Assembly (NCBI RefSeq): GCF_000499385.1
Contig: NW_013651805.1
Location: 1,530 to 14,512 of the forward strand
Direction: 5' to 3'
Origin: Eimeria necatrix
Taxonomy: Eukaryota; Apicomplexa; Conoidasida; Eucoccidiorida; Eimeriidae
Length of the DNA stretch: 12,983 nucleotides
Positions 1-8,019 of this stretch are shown piece by piece. Position 1 is the first letter of the stretch, and every line of letters begins with the position of its first letter. The translations under genes were made by a program, and so were the position numbers. The notes beneath the pieces were generated by a model. That model was not told the origin of the DNA. It worked only from the letters and a program-made list of their open reading frames with translations, and did no database searches.

Positions 1-442
1 GTGGAAGTGGGGGGGGGGCGGTGGGGGCGGCCTGTGGGGCGGGAACTGGTGTTCCCCGCTGCTGCTGCTGCTGCTGTCGCTGCTGCTGCTGCTGTCGCTG
101 CTGCTGCTGCTGTCGCTGCTGCTGCTGCTGCTGTCTTCTAGAGAGTCCTCGAGGCCCTCTTCTGCCTCCGAAAGACGCCTGTCTCCGTGAGAGGGGGCCC
201 TAAAGGGGCCCCGGAGGCCCCCCTCGGGGGCCCCCAGGGGGCCCCCCTCCGGGGGGCCCCTCCCAGGGGGCCCCTGTGGGGGCCTCTCTCCCTCTCTAAG
301 AGGGTCCCGCAGCAAATGGTGACTGGGGGCCCTCCCGAGGGGCCCCCCGGGGGCCCCCCCTCTGCCAGAGTCCACCAGGGGGGCCCCCCCCTGGGGCGGG
401 GCTGGGGGCCTCCCGCTGCCTCCGCGGCCGGGCTGCAGCCTG

Positions 443-479
<37 letters not shown>

Positions 480-1374
480 CCTGCTGCTGCTGCTGCTCTT
501 CCTCCTCGTCTTCCTGCTGCTGCTTCGGGCGGTCTGCTGCTGCAGCAGAGTCCCCAGAAGAGAACCTGTTGCTGCCTGGCTGGGCCACCTGGACCACTAC
601 TGGGGAGCTGCTGCTGCTGCTGTCTTCTTCGCCGCTGCTGCTGCTGCTGTCTGCTGCTGCTGCTCTTTCTTCTTCTTTTTCTTCTTCTTCTCTTTCTTCT
701 TCTTCTCTTTTGTCTTCTTCTCTTTTTTCATTTTCTTCTCTCCTTTCTTCTCTTTCTTCTTCAGCAGCTTCAGACCGGCCCTGGGATCGTCTCCCGGACT
801 CCTGGGATCGTCTCCCGGACTCCTGGGATCGATCCCCGTCAAACCGATCCTGGGATCGTCTTTCTACCCCCTGGGATCGTCTCCCACCCTCCTGGGATCG
901 CTCCCCATCAAACCGATCCTGGGATCGTCTCCCAGCTTCCTGGGATCGCTCCCCACGCCGTTCCTCAAAACGATCCCCGTCAAACCGATCCTGGGATCGT
1001 CTTTCTGCTCCCTGGGATCGATCCCCGTTAAGGCGATCCTGGGATCGTCTTCCAGCCTCCTGGGATCGATCCCCATCAAACCGATCCTGGGATCGCTCCC
1101 CACGCCGTTCCTGGGATCGATCTCCGTCAACTCGATCCTGGGATCGTCTCCCAGCCTCCTGGGATCGATCCCCATCAACTCGATCCTGGGATCGTCTTTC
1201 TGCTCCCTGGGATCGTCTTTCGAAGTCCTGGGATCGTCTTTCGAAGTCCTGGGATCGATCCCCGTCAAGGCGATCCTGGGATCGTCTTTTGAACTCCTGG
1301 GATCGTCTCCCGGCCTCCTGGGATCGAGGCCTCTCCTCGGGGAGGGCCCCGAAGCGCTCCCCTGCTGCTTCTCC

Positions 1375-1421
<47 letters not shown>

Positions 1422-2947
1422 GCGCAGCTTTTGCTGCCTGCAGCGCCTCCTCTGCTGCTTCCTCCAGGGCTTCTGCTGTTGCTTGAGCTCTTGCTGCTGC
1501 TGCTTGGAGGTCTTCAGCAACAGCAAAAGAGTCTTCTGCTGCTGCTGCTGCTGCTTTGTCAGAGTCTGCTGCTGCTGCTGCTTCGTCGGAGTCTGCTGCT
1601 GCTGCTTCCTCGTCAGAGTCTGCTGCTGCTGCTTCCTCGTCAGAGTCTGCTGCTGCTGCTTCTTCCCGAGAAGCTGCTGCTGCTGAGGCTTCGCGGCGAG
1701 ACCTTCTTGCTGCTGCTGCTTCTTCGCGGCGAGACTTTGCTGCTGCTGCTTCGTTGCGAGAAGCTGCTGCTGCTCTTGCTGCTGCTGCTGCGCGGCCCCT
1801 GGAGTCTGCTGCTGCTGCGTCTTCGGATTCGTGTCTGGAGTCTGCTGCTGCTGCTGCTTCGTCGCGGTCCTCGCCTGCTGCTGCTGCTGCATCGCGGGAC
1901 TCTGCTGCTGCTGCTGCTTCTTCCTCAGAGTCTTCTGCTGCTGCTTCCGAGTCTTCGGAGTCTGCTGCTGCTGCTGCTGCTTCTCTCGACTCTCTTGCTG
2001 CTGCTGCGTGGCCCCTGGACTCTGCTGCTGCTTCCGAAGAGTCCTCGTCGCGCGAGTCTGCTTCTGCTGCTGCTTCCTCTCGGCCTTCTGCTGCTGCTGC
2101 TGCTGCTGCTTCAGAGTCTGCTGCTGCTGCTCTCTCTTCTTTAGCTTCGTCTTCTCGCCGAGACCGTGAGCGGCCAAGTCTCTCGCTGTCTTCTGCTGCT
2201 GCTGCTTCCTCAGATTCTGCTGCTGCTGCTTCCTCAGACTCTGCTGCTGCTGCTTCCTCGTCGTCTGCTGCTGCTGCTTCCTCGTCGTCTGCTGCTGCTT
2301 CCTCCGAGTCTGCTGCTGCTTCGTCGTCGTCTGCTGCTGCTGCTTCCTCGTTGTCTGCTGCTGCTGCTTCCTCCGAGTTTGCAGATTCTGCTTCCTCGTT
2401 GTCTGCTGCTGCTGCTTCCTCGTTGTCTGCTGCTGCTGCTTCCTCCGAGTCTGCTGCTGCTGCTTCCTCCGAGTCTGCTGCTGCTGCTTCTGCTGCTTGC
2501 TGCGCCTCCTCGGCCACTTGCTTCAGCTTGAAGGCTTCTTCCTTGGCTCTTTGTGCTGCTTTGAGGAGCTCTGCTGCTCTGCTGCTGCTGCCGCTGCTGC
2601 TGCCGCTGCTGCTGCTGCTGCTGCGTCTGCTGCTGCGGCTGCTGCTGCGGCTGCTGCTGCGTCTGCTGCTGCCGCTGCTGCTGCGCTCCCCGTCTCTTTC
2701 AAACTCTCCTCTTTCTTCCCGGCCTCTTCTGTCTTCTTCAAATTCATTTTCTCTTTCCAAATCTTTTCTTTTTTCTCTTCTGTCTCCAGGAACTTGTTCA
2801 ATTTCTTTTTCATTTTCAACTTCGTTTTCGTCTTCAAGTTCATTTCCATTTTCAATTTCATTTTCATTTTCTATTTCCTCAATTTCCTCTTCTTCGTTTT
2901 CATCTTCTATTTCCGAATCTCGAGAAAAGTCATAAGGGCGCGACTCT

Positions 2948-2987
<40 letters not shown>

Positions 2988-3482
2988 GGCTGCCAGGCCA
3001 CCTGCTGCTGCTGCTGCTGCTGCTGCTGCGGGGCTCGCTCTCGAAAACCTCGCTTTCTTGCTGCGGGGGCCCCTGCGGCCCGCTGGGGGGCCCCAAGGGC
3101 CTCCTGGGGGGCCCCAAGGGCCTGCTGGGGGGCCCCCCGGGGGGCCCCCAAGAACCCGAAGACCCTCCAGACTCTATATCTCCGAAGTTGTCTTCAGAAG
3201 CTTCTTCATCTGCTGCAGCATTGCTGCTGATAGATTCCGAGTCTTCGAAGGAGGGGGGGGGCCCCTGGGGGCCCCCCTCGAGGGGCCCCTCGGGGGCCCC
3301 CTCGGGGGGCCCCTCGGGGGGCCCCTGGGGGGCCCCCGGGGGGGGCCCCTGGGGCCTCCTGCTGGGGCCGTACGGGATGAGGCGGGGCGGCTGCTGGGGG
3401 GCCCCCTCTAAGGCCTCCCCAGACTCTCCTGCTGCTGAGGAAGAGAAGCGGCCTCTGGAGAAGCTGCTGCTGCTGCTGCTGC

Positions 3483-3514
<32 letters not shown>

Positions 3515-3808
3515 TCGACGCCGCCGCTGCTCGAGCTGCTCTCAAACGAAGGCGAGCTTCCCAGAGAGTCTCCGTTGCTGCTGCTGCTGCCGCTGCTGCC
3601 GAGGCTGCTGCCGCTGCTGCCGAGGCTGCTGCCGCTGCTGCCGCTGCTGCCGAGGCTGCTGCCGCTGCTGCCGAGGCTGCTGCCGCTGCTGCCGAGGCTG
3701 CTGCCGCTGCTGCCGAGGCTGCTGCTGCCGCTGCTGCCGAGTTCGCTGCTGCTGCTGCTGCTGCTGGGGCCTACAGCGATGTTGCTTCCTTCAGAGCCGT
3801 CGCTGGGC

Positions 3809-3843
<35 letters not shown>

Positions 3844-4497
3844 TCCCGAAGAAGACGCGGGCGGGACATCGCCGGGGTAGAACCAGGAGAACCTGGGCGG
3901 CGCTGCTGCTGCTTCTTCCTCAGAGCTGGAGACAGCGGGAGAAGCAGCAGCAGCAGCAGCAGGGCCCCCGCTGGAGGCCTCAGCCTCGGGGGGGGCCCCC
4001 ACTCCACCCGGGGGGCCCCCCTGGGAGAGGCCCCCTGAGGGCCTCCCAGGGTCCGACTGGGTCAGAAAGCCCACAGGGATGTCCAGGGGCTTCTCTGGCT
4101 CGACAATAGTTGAAGGATCTGCATCGGCGACGAAGGGGTAGAGCCGGCGGAGGGGGGGGGAGGCTGCAGCATTAAGGGGCAAAACAAAGGGGAAAAAGCG
4201 TTTTAAAACTGTAAATAGTTTCCAATTGTTTCGTTTTTGTATTATTATTTATTTAATTATTGCGTGGAAGCGAAAAAGCAGAGTTTGGCCAGCCCGAAGC
4301 ACTTGCTGCGGCGCGTGTCTGCGCTGTGTGCGCGGGCGAGTCTGAGGGTTAGGGGGCGAACTGAGGCCATTTGACTCCGTTTTAAACACTTTTTGGGGTT
4401 TTAAAAAGGCAAAAAGAAACAAAAACTCACTGGCGTTGGTTTGGGCTTCGTTGAAAAGGAACAAAGAGCCCAAGGCCACGAGGCCGCGGAGCAACAT
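1..4497 (-). CDS. Large secreted low-complexity protein, two exons, C-terminus beyond left edge
   Basis: Unrecognised family. The join is 4431-4497 with <1-4163 (an in-phase alternative acceptor starts exon 2 at 4208). Reading exon 2 codon by codon shows no stop from 4163 to position 1, giving at least 1,410 residues. Approximate order: signal peptide 1-22; unique segment 23-130 (LRRLYPFVADADP, RFSWFYPGDVPP); Ser-rich 131-270 with GSSGSSL repeats; Gly/Pro-rich 280-320; acidic island 326-360 (SFEDSESISSNAAADEEA); Gly/Pro and Ser 365-430; Asn/Glu-rich 433-510; RS-like 514-545; Ala/Glu repeats 576-890; Ser run about 939-952; RSQ repeats 965-1150; E/R block 1150-1190; Gln runs about 1250; Gly/Pro 1270-1350; Ser/Asp and Pro to the edge. 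CAG is on the coding strand, as usual in Eimeria genes. No enzyme motif or transmembrane segment was seen after the signal. The coding structure is strong; function is unknown. Confidence 0.85.
784..1338 (-). repeat. 7/9-residue RSQ tandem repeats inside the large gene
   Basis: In the coding frame the stretch alternates 9-residue units of the type RSQDRFDGD and 7-residue units of the type RSQEAGR, RSQDFER or RSQGAER. At DNA level the plus strand shows CCTGGGATCG every 21 or 27 bp. Spacing is always a multiple of three and variants are mostly conservative (F/L/V, D/E), which is what selection or recent duplication within a coding frame would leave. The result is a highly charged Arg/Asp/Gln/Ser-rich segment of about 185 residues. 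Confidence 0.85.
1555..2505 (-). repeat. 8-residue acidic/alanine repeats (SEEAAAAD) in the large gene
   Basis: The coding frame reads repeated SEEAAAAD, DEEAAAAD and NEEAAAAD units of 24 bp, cleanest at 2200-2500 and more degenerate towards 1555, where SDEEAAAAD and EDSEAAAAE forms occur. Just upstream lies a non-repetitive helical stretch (AAELLKAAQRAKEEAFKLKQ at about 2520-2580). The composition predicts long, acidic, Ala-rich helix; the 8-residue period does not fit a simple heptad coiled coil. Confidence 0.8.
2700..2934 (-). other. Asn/Glu-rich acidic block of the large gene
   Basis: This part of the coding exon is AT-rich, unlike its GC-rich neighbours. In frame it reads YDFSRDSEIEDENEEEEI, continues with many Glu-Asn alternations, and turns to a mixed E/R segment (RREKRKDLERENEFEEDRR). 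It is free of CAG runs and is stop-free only in the called frame on this strand, which makes it a good anchor for the frame. Confidence 0.8.
3250..3410 (-). repeat. GGGGCCCC-rich Gly/Pro segment inside the large gene
   Basis: Short GGGGCCCC-containing units are read in the coding frame as Gly/Pro/Glu/Ala repeats (GAPRGPPEGPPEGAPEGP). Similar tracts recur at 3062-3150, 3961-4045 and 190-400 in the same exon. All keep the frame. Confidence 0.7.
3601..3738 (-). repeat. 21-bp GSSGSSL repeats in the large gene
   Basis: The plus strand carries GAGGCTGCTGCCGCTGCTG-type 21-bp units starting at 3601, 3652, 3673 and 3694, with 30-bp and 24-bp variants at 3622 and 3715. In the minus coding frame they read GSSGSSL. 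All length variants are multiples of three. Confidence 0.8.
4164..4430 (-). other. Intron 1 of the large secreted-protein gene
   Basis: On the minus strand the intron opens with GTGAGTTTTT at 4430 and closes with a long pyrimidine tract and ...AATGCTGCAG at 4164 (267 nt). A second acceptor, ...CTATTTACAG at 4209, gives a 222-nt intron and adds 15 in-frame residues (FKRFFPFVLPLNAAA-like). Both preserve the reading frame. I prefer the proximal one for its pyrimidine tract. The interior holds a short telomere-like segment (plus-strand AGGGTTAGGGGG at 4345-4356). Confidence 0.75.
4431..4497 (-). other. Exon 1 encoding a signal peptide
   Basis: The ATG is at 4497-4495 and the protein begins MLLRGLVALGSLFLF, followed by NEAQTNA. 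One basic residue, a hydrophobic core and small residues at the end form a classical secretory signal, with likely cleavage near residue 22. The exon ends ...GCCA immediately before GTGAGT, a consensus donor, leaving the frame one base into a codon. That base plus CC of exon 2 makes Thr, so the phases match. The same frame read through the donor stops within the intron, supporting splicing. Confidence 0.8.
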
Positions 4498-4900
4498 GGT
4501 GGCGGGCGGGTGACCTCACGGTCGTGGGGGGTGGCAGCGGCGATCTGCCAGGAAAGGTGCGGAAAGTCGAAACAAATTCCCAATTATGATGAAACAATAA
4601 TGGAAATACTTCAAATTAAAAGATAACTACCGAGTTTGGGCGAGTCAGCGCCCCAAGAAACCCAAAAGTGGCAGCTTTTTCCCCCCAGGACCGCCGCGAG
4701 GGGCCCCGGCGCTCGGGTGACTAGCGGTGCTTCCCGCGAAATCGGGAAGCGGAAAGCAGCAGGGCTTCTGCACACATCTCGGGTTTTTCCGAGTAAATTA
4801 TTCAGTTTAATTCAAACAATTAAAACAATTAAAGCAATTAAAACAATTAAAACAATTAAACGATTCAAAGGCATGCGCGCCTCGCCGGCCCGGGCTCGCC
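4498..4900 (-). promoter_or_regulatory. Presumed upstream region of the large gene, with 9-bp repeats and GCATGC
   Basis: This lies immediately upstream of the ATG on the minus strand. It contains GC-rich islands (4680-4770), six 9-bp units of AATTAAAAC type at 4809-4862, and a GCATGC at 4871-4876, a core resembling the TGCATGC element bound by some apicomplexan ApiAP2 factors. Promoter function is inferred from position only; no start site can be read. Open frames here lack convincing composition. Confidence 0.35.
4809..4862. repeat. 9-bp tandem repeat AATTAAAAC, six units
   Basis: Units are AATTCAAAC, AATTAAAAC, AATTAAAGC, AATTAAAAC, AATTAAAAC and AATTAAACG. The array sits between two GC-rich islands upstream of the large gene. 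Confidence 0.85.
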
Positions 4901-5159
4901 GTCCACGCGTTGCCTCGCCTGCTTTCGCAGCTTTCCCGCAACAACTTGGCCCAAAAAAGAACTCCATTTGATCTATAAATTCACAAAAAAGTATTTTCTG
5001 CTTTTTGCAACTCCAATAATTTGGTTTTAGCCTCAGGGTTTGAGTTTTAAGGCGAGATCGGCTCTTGTTCAAATTCCCGAAGCCGCACTGTGAGACACCC
5101 GCACACTCTTGCATGATTCAAGGGGGAAGTGAATTGCATTTATTGCAATTAAATTCAAA

Positions 5160-5515
5160 AAGAGTTTTTAAATTAAAAAACAATTAAAAAGAAGTTTTTG
5201 AAATCAAAAACAAATTAAAAAGAAGTTTTTGAAATCAAAAACCAATCAAAAAGAAACTTTCAAAATTGAAAAACAAAAAGGAGTTTTTGAAATAAAAAAG
5301 CCGATTGAAGGGAAGCTTTTTGAAATTTAAAGATCAGTTAAAAAAATAAAACAAAGTTTTCGAAATTTAAAACCAATTAGAAAGAAGTCTTTGAAATTAA
5401 AAAAGCAATTCAAAGGAAGTTGTTTAAATTTAAAAGACAAAAAGAACTTTTGTGAAATTTAAAAACGAATTAAAAGATTTTGAATTAAAAAAACAATTAA
5501 AAACAAGCTTTCGAT
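5160..5515. repeat. Degenerate ~31-bp AT-rich tandem repeats, about 11 units
   Basis: Units begin near 5162, 5191, 5222, 5253, 5281, 5312, 5353, 5384, 5416, 5444 and 5475, and resemble GAAGTTTTTGAAATCAAAAA followed by CAAATTAAAAA. The two at 5191 and 5222 are nearly identical and the rest have drifted. All frames are rich in stops, so this is non-coding. The unit has partial dyad character (TTTTTGAAAT...AAAAAC). Confidence 0.75.
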
Positions 5516-5631
5516 GTGATACCTAAAATGCATTTTCAAAAATATATTTTGATTCAATTTAATTTCAAGTATTTCAAATTAAATAATTTCAAATTATTTT
5601 TCCGCAAAGTCTTAATTACCAAAAGCCCCAG

Positions 5632-5632
<1 letters not shown>

Positions 5633-5676
<44 letters not shown>
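5633..5676. repeat. (CAG)14 tract in AT-rich spacer
   Basis: Fourteen pure CAG units followed by CA lie in AT-rich surroundings with stops in frame on both sides. No exon context or nearby non-repetitive coding island is visible, so this tract is probably non-coding. Confidence 0.85.
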
Positions 5677-5677
<1 letters not shown>

Positions 5678-5794
5678 ATTCAATAAACTTTGAATCCACT
5701 TCAGTTTCCGTCTTTGCAAATTCTTTATTTCTTTTGCATGCGTTTTATTTCTTTCTTCAAGTCCCTGGCCTTTTATTATCCCAAAGTTGATAAT

Positions 5795-6185
5795 ATTTGT
5801 ACACAAATATATATTATAATTTATAGTTATATAAATACATATTTTAATAATATATGTTATTTTGTACTTGCATTATTATATGTAATATATATATGCATGT
5901 TTCTAATATATATATTTTGCATAATAGATATATAATATATTTCATTTATTGTATTTATGTATTATCTTAAACATGTGCAGATAGCTGCACGCAGTGGCTA
6001 TTAATTTGTTCCTGTGGAACAAAAATATATTTAATATAATAAATAAATATATAATATAATATATATTATATAACTACTACATACAATATATATATATAAT
6101 ATATAATGTATTACATATATATATAATATATAATATATATTACACATTGTATATATATTATATATATATATATATATTATAAATA
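5795..6185. repeat. TA-rich dinucleotide-like region
   Basis: Two blocks of near-pure A/T with many ATATAT runs (5795-5940 and 6020-6185) flank a short mixed segment at 5970-6010. That segment contains the inverted repeat GTGCAG-ATAG-CTGCAC. No coding potential was seen. Confidence 0.8.
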
Positions 6186-6294
6186 ATTCAAGTCTTAAGA
6201 ACTTTCTTAGCCTTATCTGGCTCAGAGGCGCCCACAAGGACATTCGCCTCGCAGTTTTTTGCTGCTGCATTCCCAACGAGGAACTAAAGAAGTC

Positions 6295-6327
6295 ATAATA
6301 ATAATAATAATAATAATAGTAATAGTA

Positions 6328-6405
<78 letters not shown>

Positions 6406-6408
6406 GTA

Positions 6409-6439
<31 letters not shown>

Positions 6440-6445
6440 TTATAA
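6295..6445. repeat. TAA/ATA trinucleotide microsatellite
   Basis: About fifty ATA/TAA units with TAG and TGA interruptions. Related shorter arrays continue at 6466-6540 and 6640-6735. Apparent Tyr or Ile homopolymer frames are artefacts of the repeat. Confidence 0.9.
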
Positions 6446-6583
6446 CGATATAATATTAATAACAATAATAATAATCATAATAATAATATAATAATAGTGA
6501 CAGCAATAATAATAAGAAGAATAAATACTAATAATAATAATGGTAAATGAGTAATTCGAATTGTTGGTTTCCCTGCCAGCCAA

Positions 6584-6595
6584 CTGTACGTACAG
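6584..6595. promoter_or_regulatory. Palindrome CTGTACGTACAG
   Basis: A perfect 12-bp palindrome centred on TACGTA, extendable to 18 bp (6581-6598) with one mismatched pair. It lies in a short mixed-composition island within the TAA arrays. Binding-site function is inferred only. Confidence 0.4.
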
Positions 6596-6744
6596 CTGAC
6601 AGCAGTGGGAGTGAAACCTGTGCAAGTAGCAGCAAAATACTTTTATAATAACAATAATAATGAAGAATAAAACAATAAAAATAATAATAAAAGTAATAAT
6701 GGTAATAACAACAATAATAACAACAGTAACAATGATAAAGCTGG

Positions 6745-6758
6745 GGTGTAGCTACACC
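6745..6758. promoter_or_regulatory. Palindrome GGTGTAGCTACACC
   Basis: A perfect 14-bp palindrome in a non-repetitive island just after the last TAA array. It shares the outer GGTGTA/TACACC with the palindrome at 6948. No tRNA-like cloverleaf could be built around it. Confidence 0.4.
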
Positions 6759-6815
6759 TGCGAGCCCGACTGTCTATGAAAGCTGCGTTTTTTCTTTTCC
6801 AATTAAAGTGGTTTC

Positions 6816-6830
6816 TAAACCCTAAACCCT
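6816..6830 (+). repeat. Two-unit interstitial telomere-like repeat
   Basis: The plus strand reads TAAACCCTAAACCCT inside otherwise unique spacer. It is the same heptamer as the large array at the right edge and in the same orientation. Confidence 0.75.
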
Positions 6831-6947
6831 CGCTCGGAGCATTTTAAAGATTGTTTTTAGAATGCAAAAGCTCAGATTTGTTTCTTTGGAATTAAATAAA
6901 TGGCAGAATGACGCAACTGAGTTAATGCAGAAACAGCCAAGTGGCCA

Positions 6948-6961
6948 GGTGTACGTACACC
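6948..6961. promoter_or_regulatory. Palindrome GGTGTACGTACACC
   Basis: A perfect 14-bp palindrome followed by a GC-rich, CpG-rich stretch (6962-7010). GTGTAC/GTACAC half sites resemble the GTAC core recognised by AP2-G-type apicomplexan regulators. It is about 290 bp upstream of the ATG at 7238 and could belong to that candidate gene's promoter; this is inference. Confidence 0.4.
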
Positions 6962-7237
6962 CCAGCTCGCGTGCGCATCCGCGAAGCAGCGCGCACCTCC
7001 GAGTCGGGAATCTCGTGCAAGTCTGCTTGAACTTTTGCTAAAAAGCTACAAAATAAATATTATTTTTATTTATTTTAATGTTTTTGGGACTTTTGTTTCT
7101 TGTTTGGAGTGCAGCGCGCAGCAGATGCACACATCTGCATCGCGGCGTTAATCTGCACAAGGCTGCTGCAGCAGCAGCAGCTTCTCCCGCTGCAGCAGCT
7201 TTCACTTTGAGAGAACAATAACAATTGCAACAATACG

Positions 7238-7272
7238 ATGGTGGAGGGTTTGAAACAAGATGAGGAGCTTGC

Positions 7273-7308
<36 letters not shown>

Positions 7309-7376
7309 GAAAGCGGCGGCTGAGGGGGCGAAGCGGCGAAAAGAAAACAGATTTGTTTGCTTCTCCGCGAAGAGCA

Positions 7377-7423
<47 letters not shown>

Positions 7424-7684
7424 CCCCTTCAGAGCTCGCAGGGCAGCAGCGGCCGCTGCAGCAGCTGCTGGCAGCGGCTGTCTTTGGGCCGCTGCTGCTG
7501 CGGCGGCGTAAGACAGGGGCCCCCCGCTAGGCATTGCAGCAGCGGCAGGGGGGCCCCCTTGGGGGCCCCCCTGGGGGCCCCCCCGGGGGCCCCCCCGGGG
7601 GCCCCCCTGGGGGCCCCCCTTTCTTCCCTGCGGACTTCAGCCTGCAGACTTTTGAATTGTTCCAAAGTGTGGGTTTGCAAATAA
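7238..7684 (+). CDS. Candidate plus-strand gene or exon, Ala/Ser-rich (competes with the antisense model)
   Basis: Unrecognised. The frame starts ATG GTG GAG and reads MVEGLKQDEEL, then an Ala run and a basic segment (GKAAAEGAKRRKENRFVCFS). A Ser run encoded by (CAG)14 follows, then a Cys/Gly-rich portion, GAPL/GAPP repeats and a TAA at 7684 in GCAAATAAA. The first 60 residues look like a real N-terminus. In favour: a good start context after non-coding DNA, and CAG in sense for the Ser run. Against: the Ala run is CTG-sense, and the second half overlaps a stronger minus-strand frame. A GTAAGA at 7508 could end an exon before the overlap. Confidence 0.35.
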
Positions 7685-7969
7685 ACAGCTTTTTGTCTTT
7701 TATAATTTCTTTTTACGGACTTCAAGTACCTCCTGGTGAGAGCTGCGCGTCTCAGGGCCCCCCCGGGGCCTTCTGCGCTGCTGCTGCTGCTGCGCTGCTG
7801 CTGCTGCTGCGCCGAACCGCCCCCGCTGCTGCTGCTGCTGCCTGCGCAGCTGCAGGCAGCAGCAGCGGCTGCTGCTGCGGCCGCAGCAGCCGGGGGGTCG
7901 GCGGCCCTAGGTGTTGCTTCATGTCCAGGGAGAAGCCTAGACTTGAGGGGTTTTGCTTCGCAAGGGGGA

Positions 7970-8019
<50 letters not shown>

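Noticed and set aside
61..132. CRISPR-like array
   Set aside because: Regular CTG blocks with TCG interruptions are coding Ser/Asp codons on minus; there are no spacers of unique sequence.
187..1686. Long plus-strand frame with Leu, Cys and GSS/LGS repeats
   Set aside because: It is the mirror of the minus-strand gene. CTG-sense Leu/Cys runs are unusual in Eimeria, and the minus frame has signal peptide, splice sites and hydrophilic islands.
864..2177. Minus-strand Gln-rich frame with DPR repeats
   Set aside because: Same strand but shifted frame relative to the 4.2-kb open frame. It ends in stops at both sides and lacks the phase-matched exon.
1556..2935. Plus-strand Ala/Ser frame
   Set aside because: Antisense to the Ala/Glu repeat block; explained by the complement of SEEAAAAD codons.
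4636..4971. Plus-strand frame with TIK repeats
   Set aside because: It is a translation of the 9-bp AATTAAAAC repeat flanked by GC-rich spacer; no plausible protein composition.
6031..6465. Tyr or Ile homopolymer frames over the TAA array
   Set aside because: Pure microsatellite translation with no flanking coding sequence.
6741..6800. Possible tRNA around the 6745 palindrome
   Set aside because: No acceptor stem, anticodon arm or T-loop motif could be arranged.
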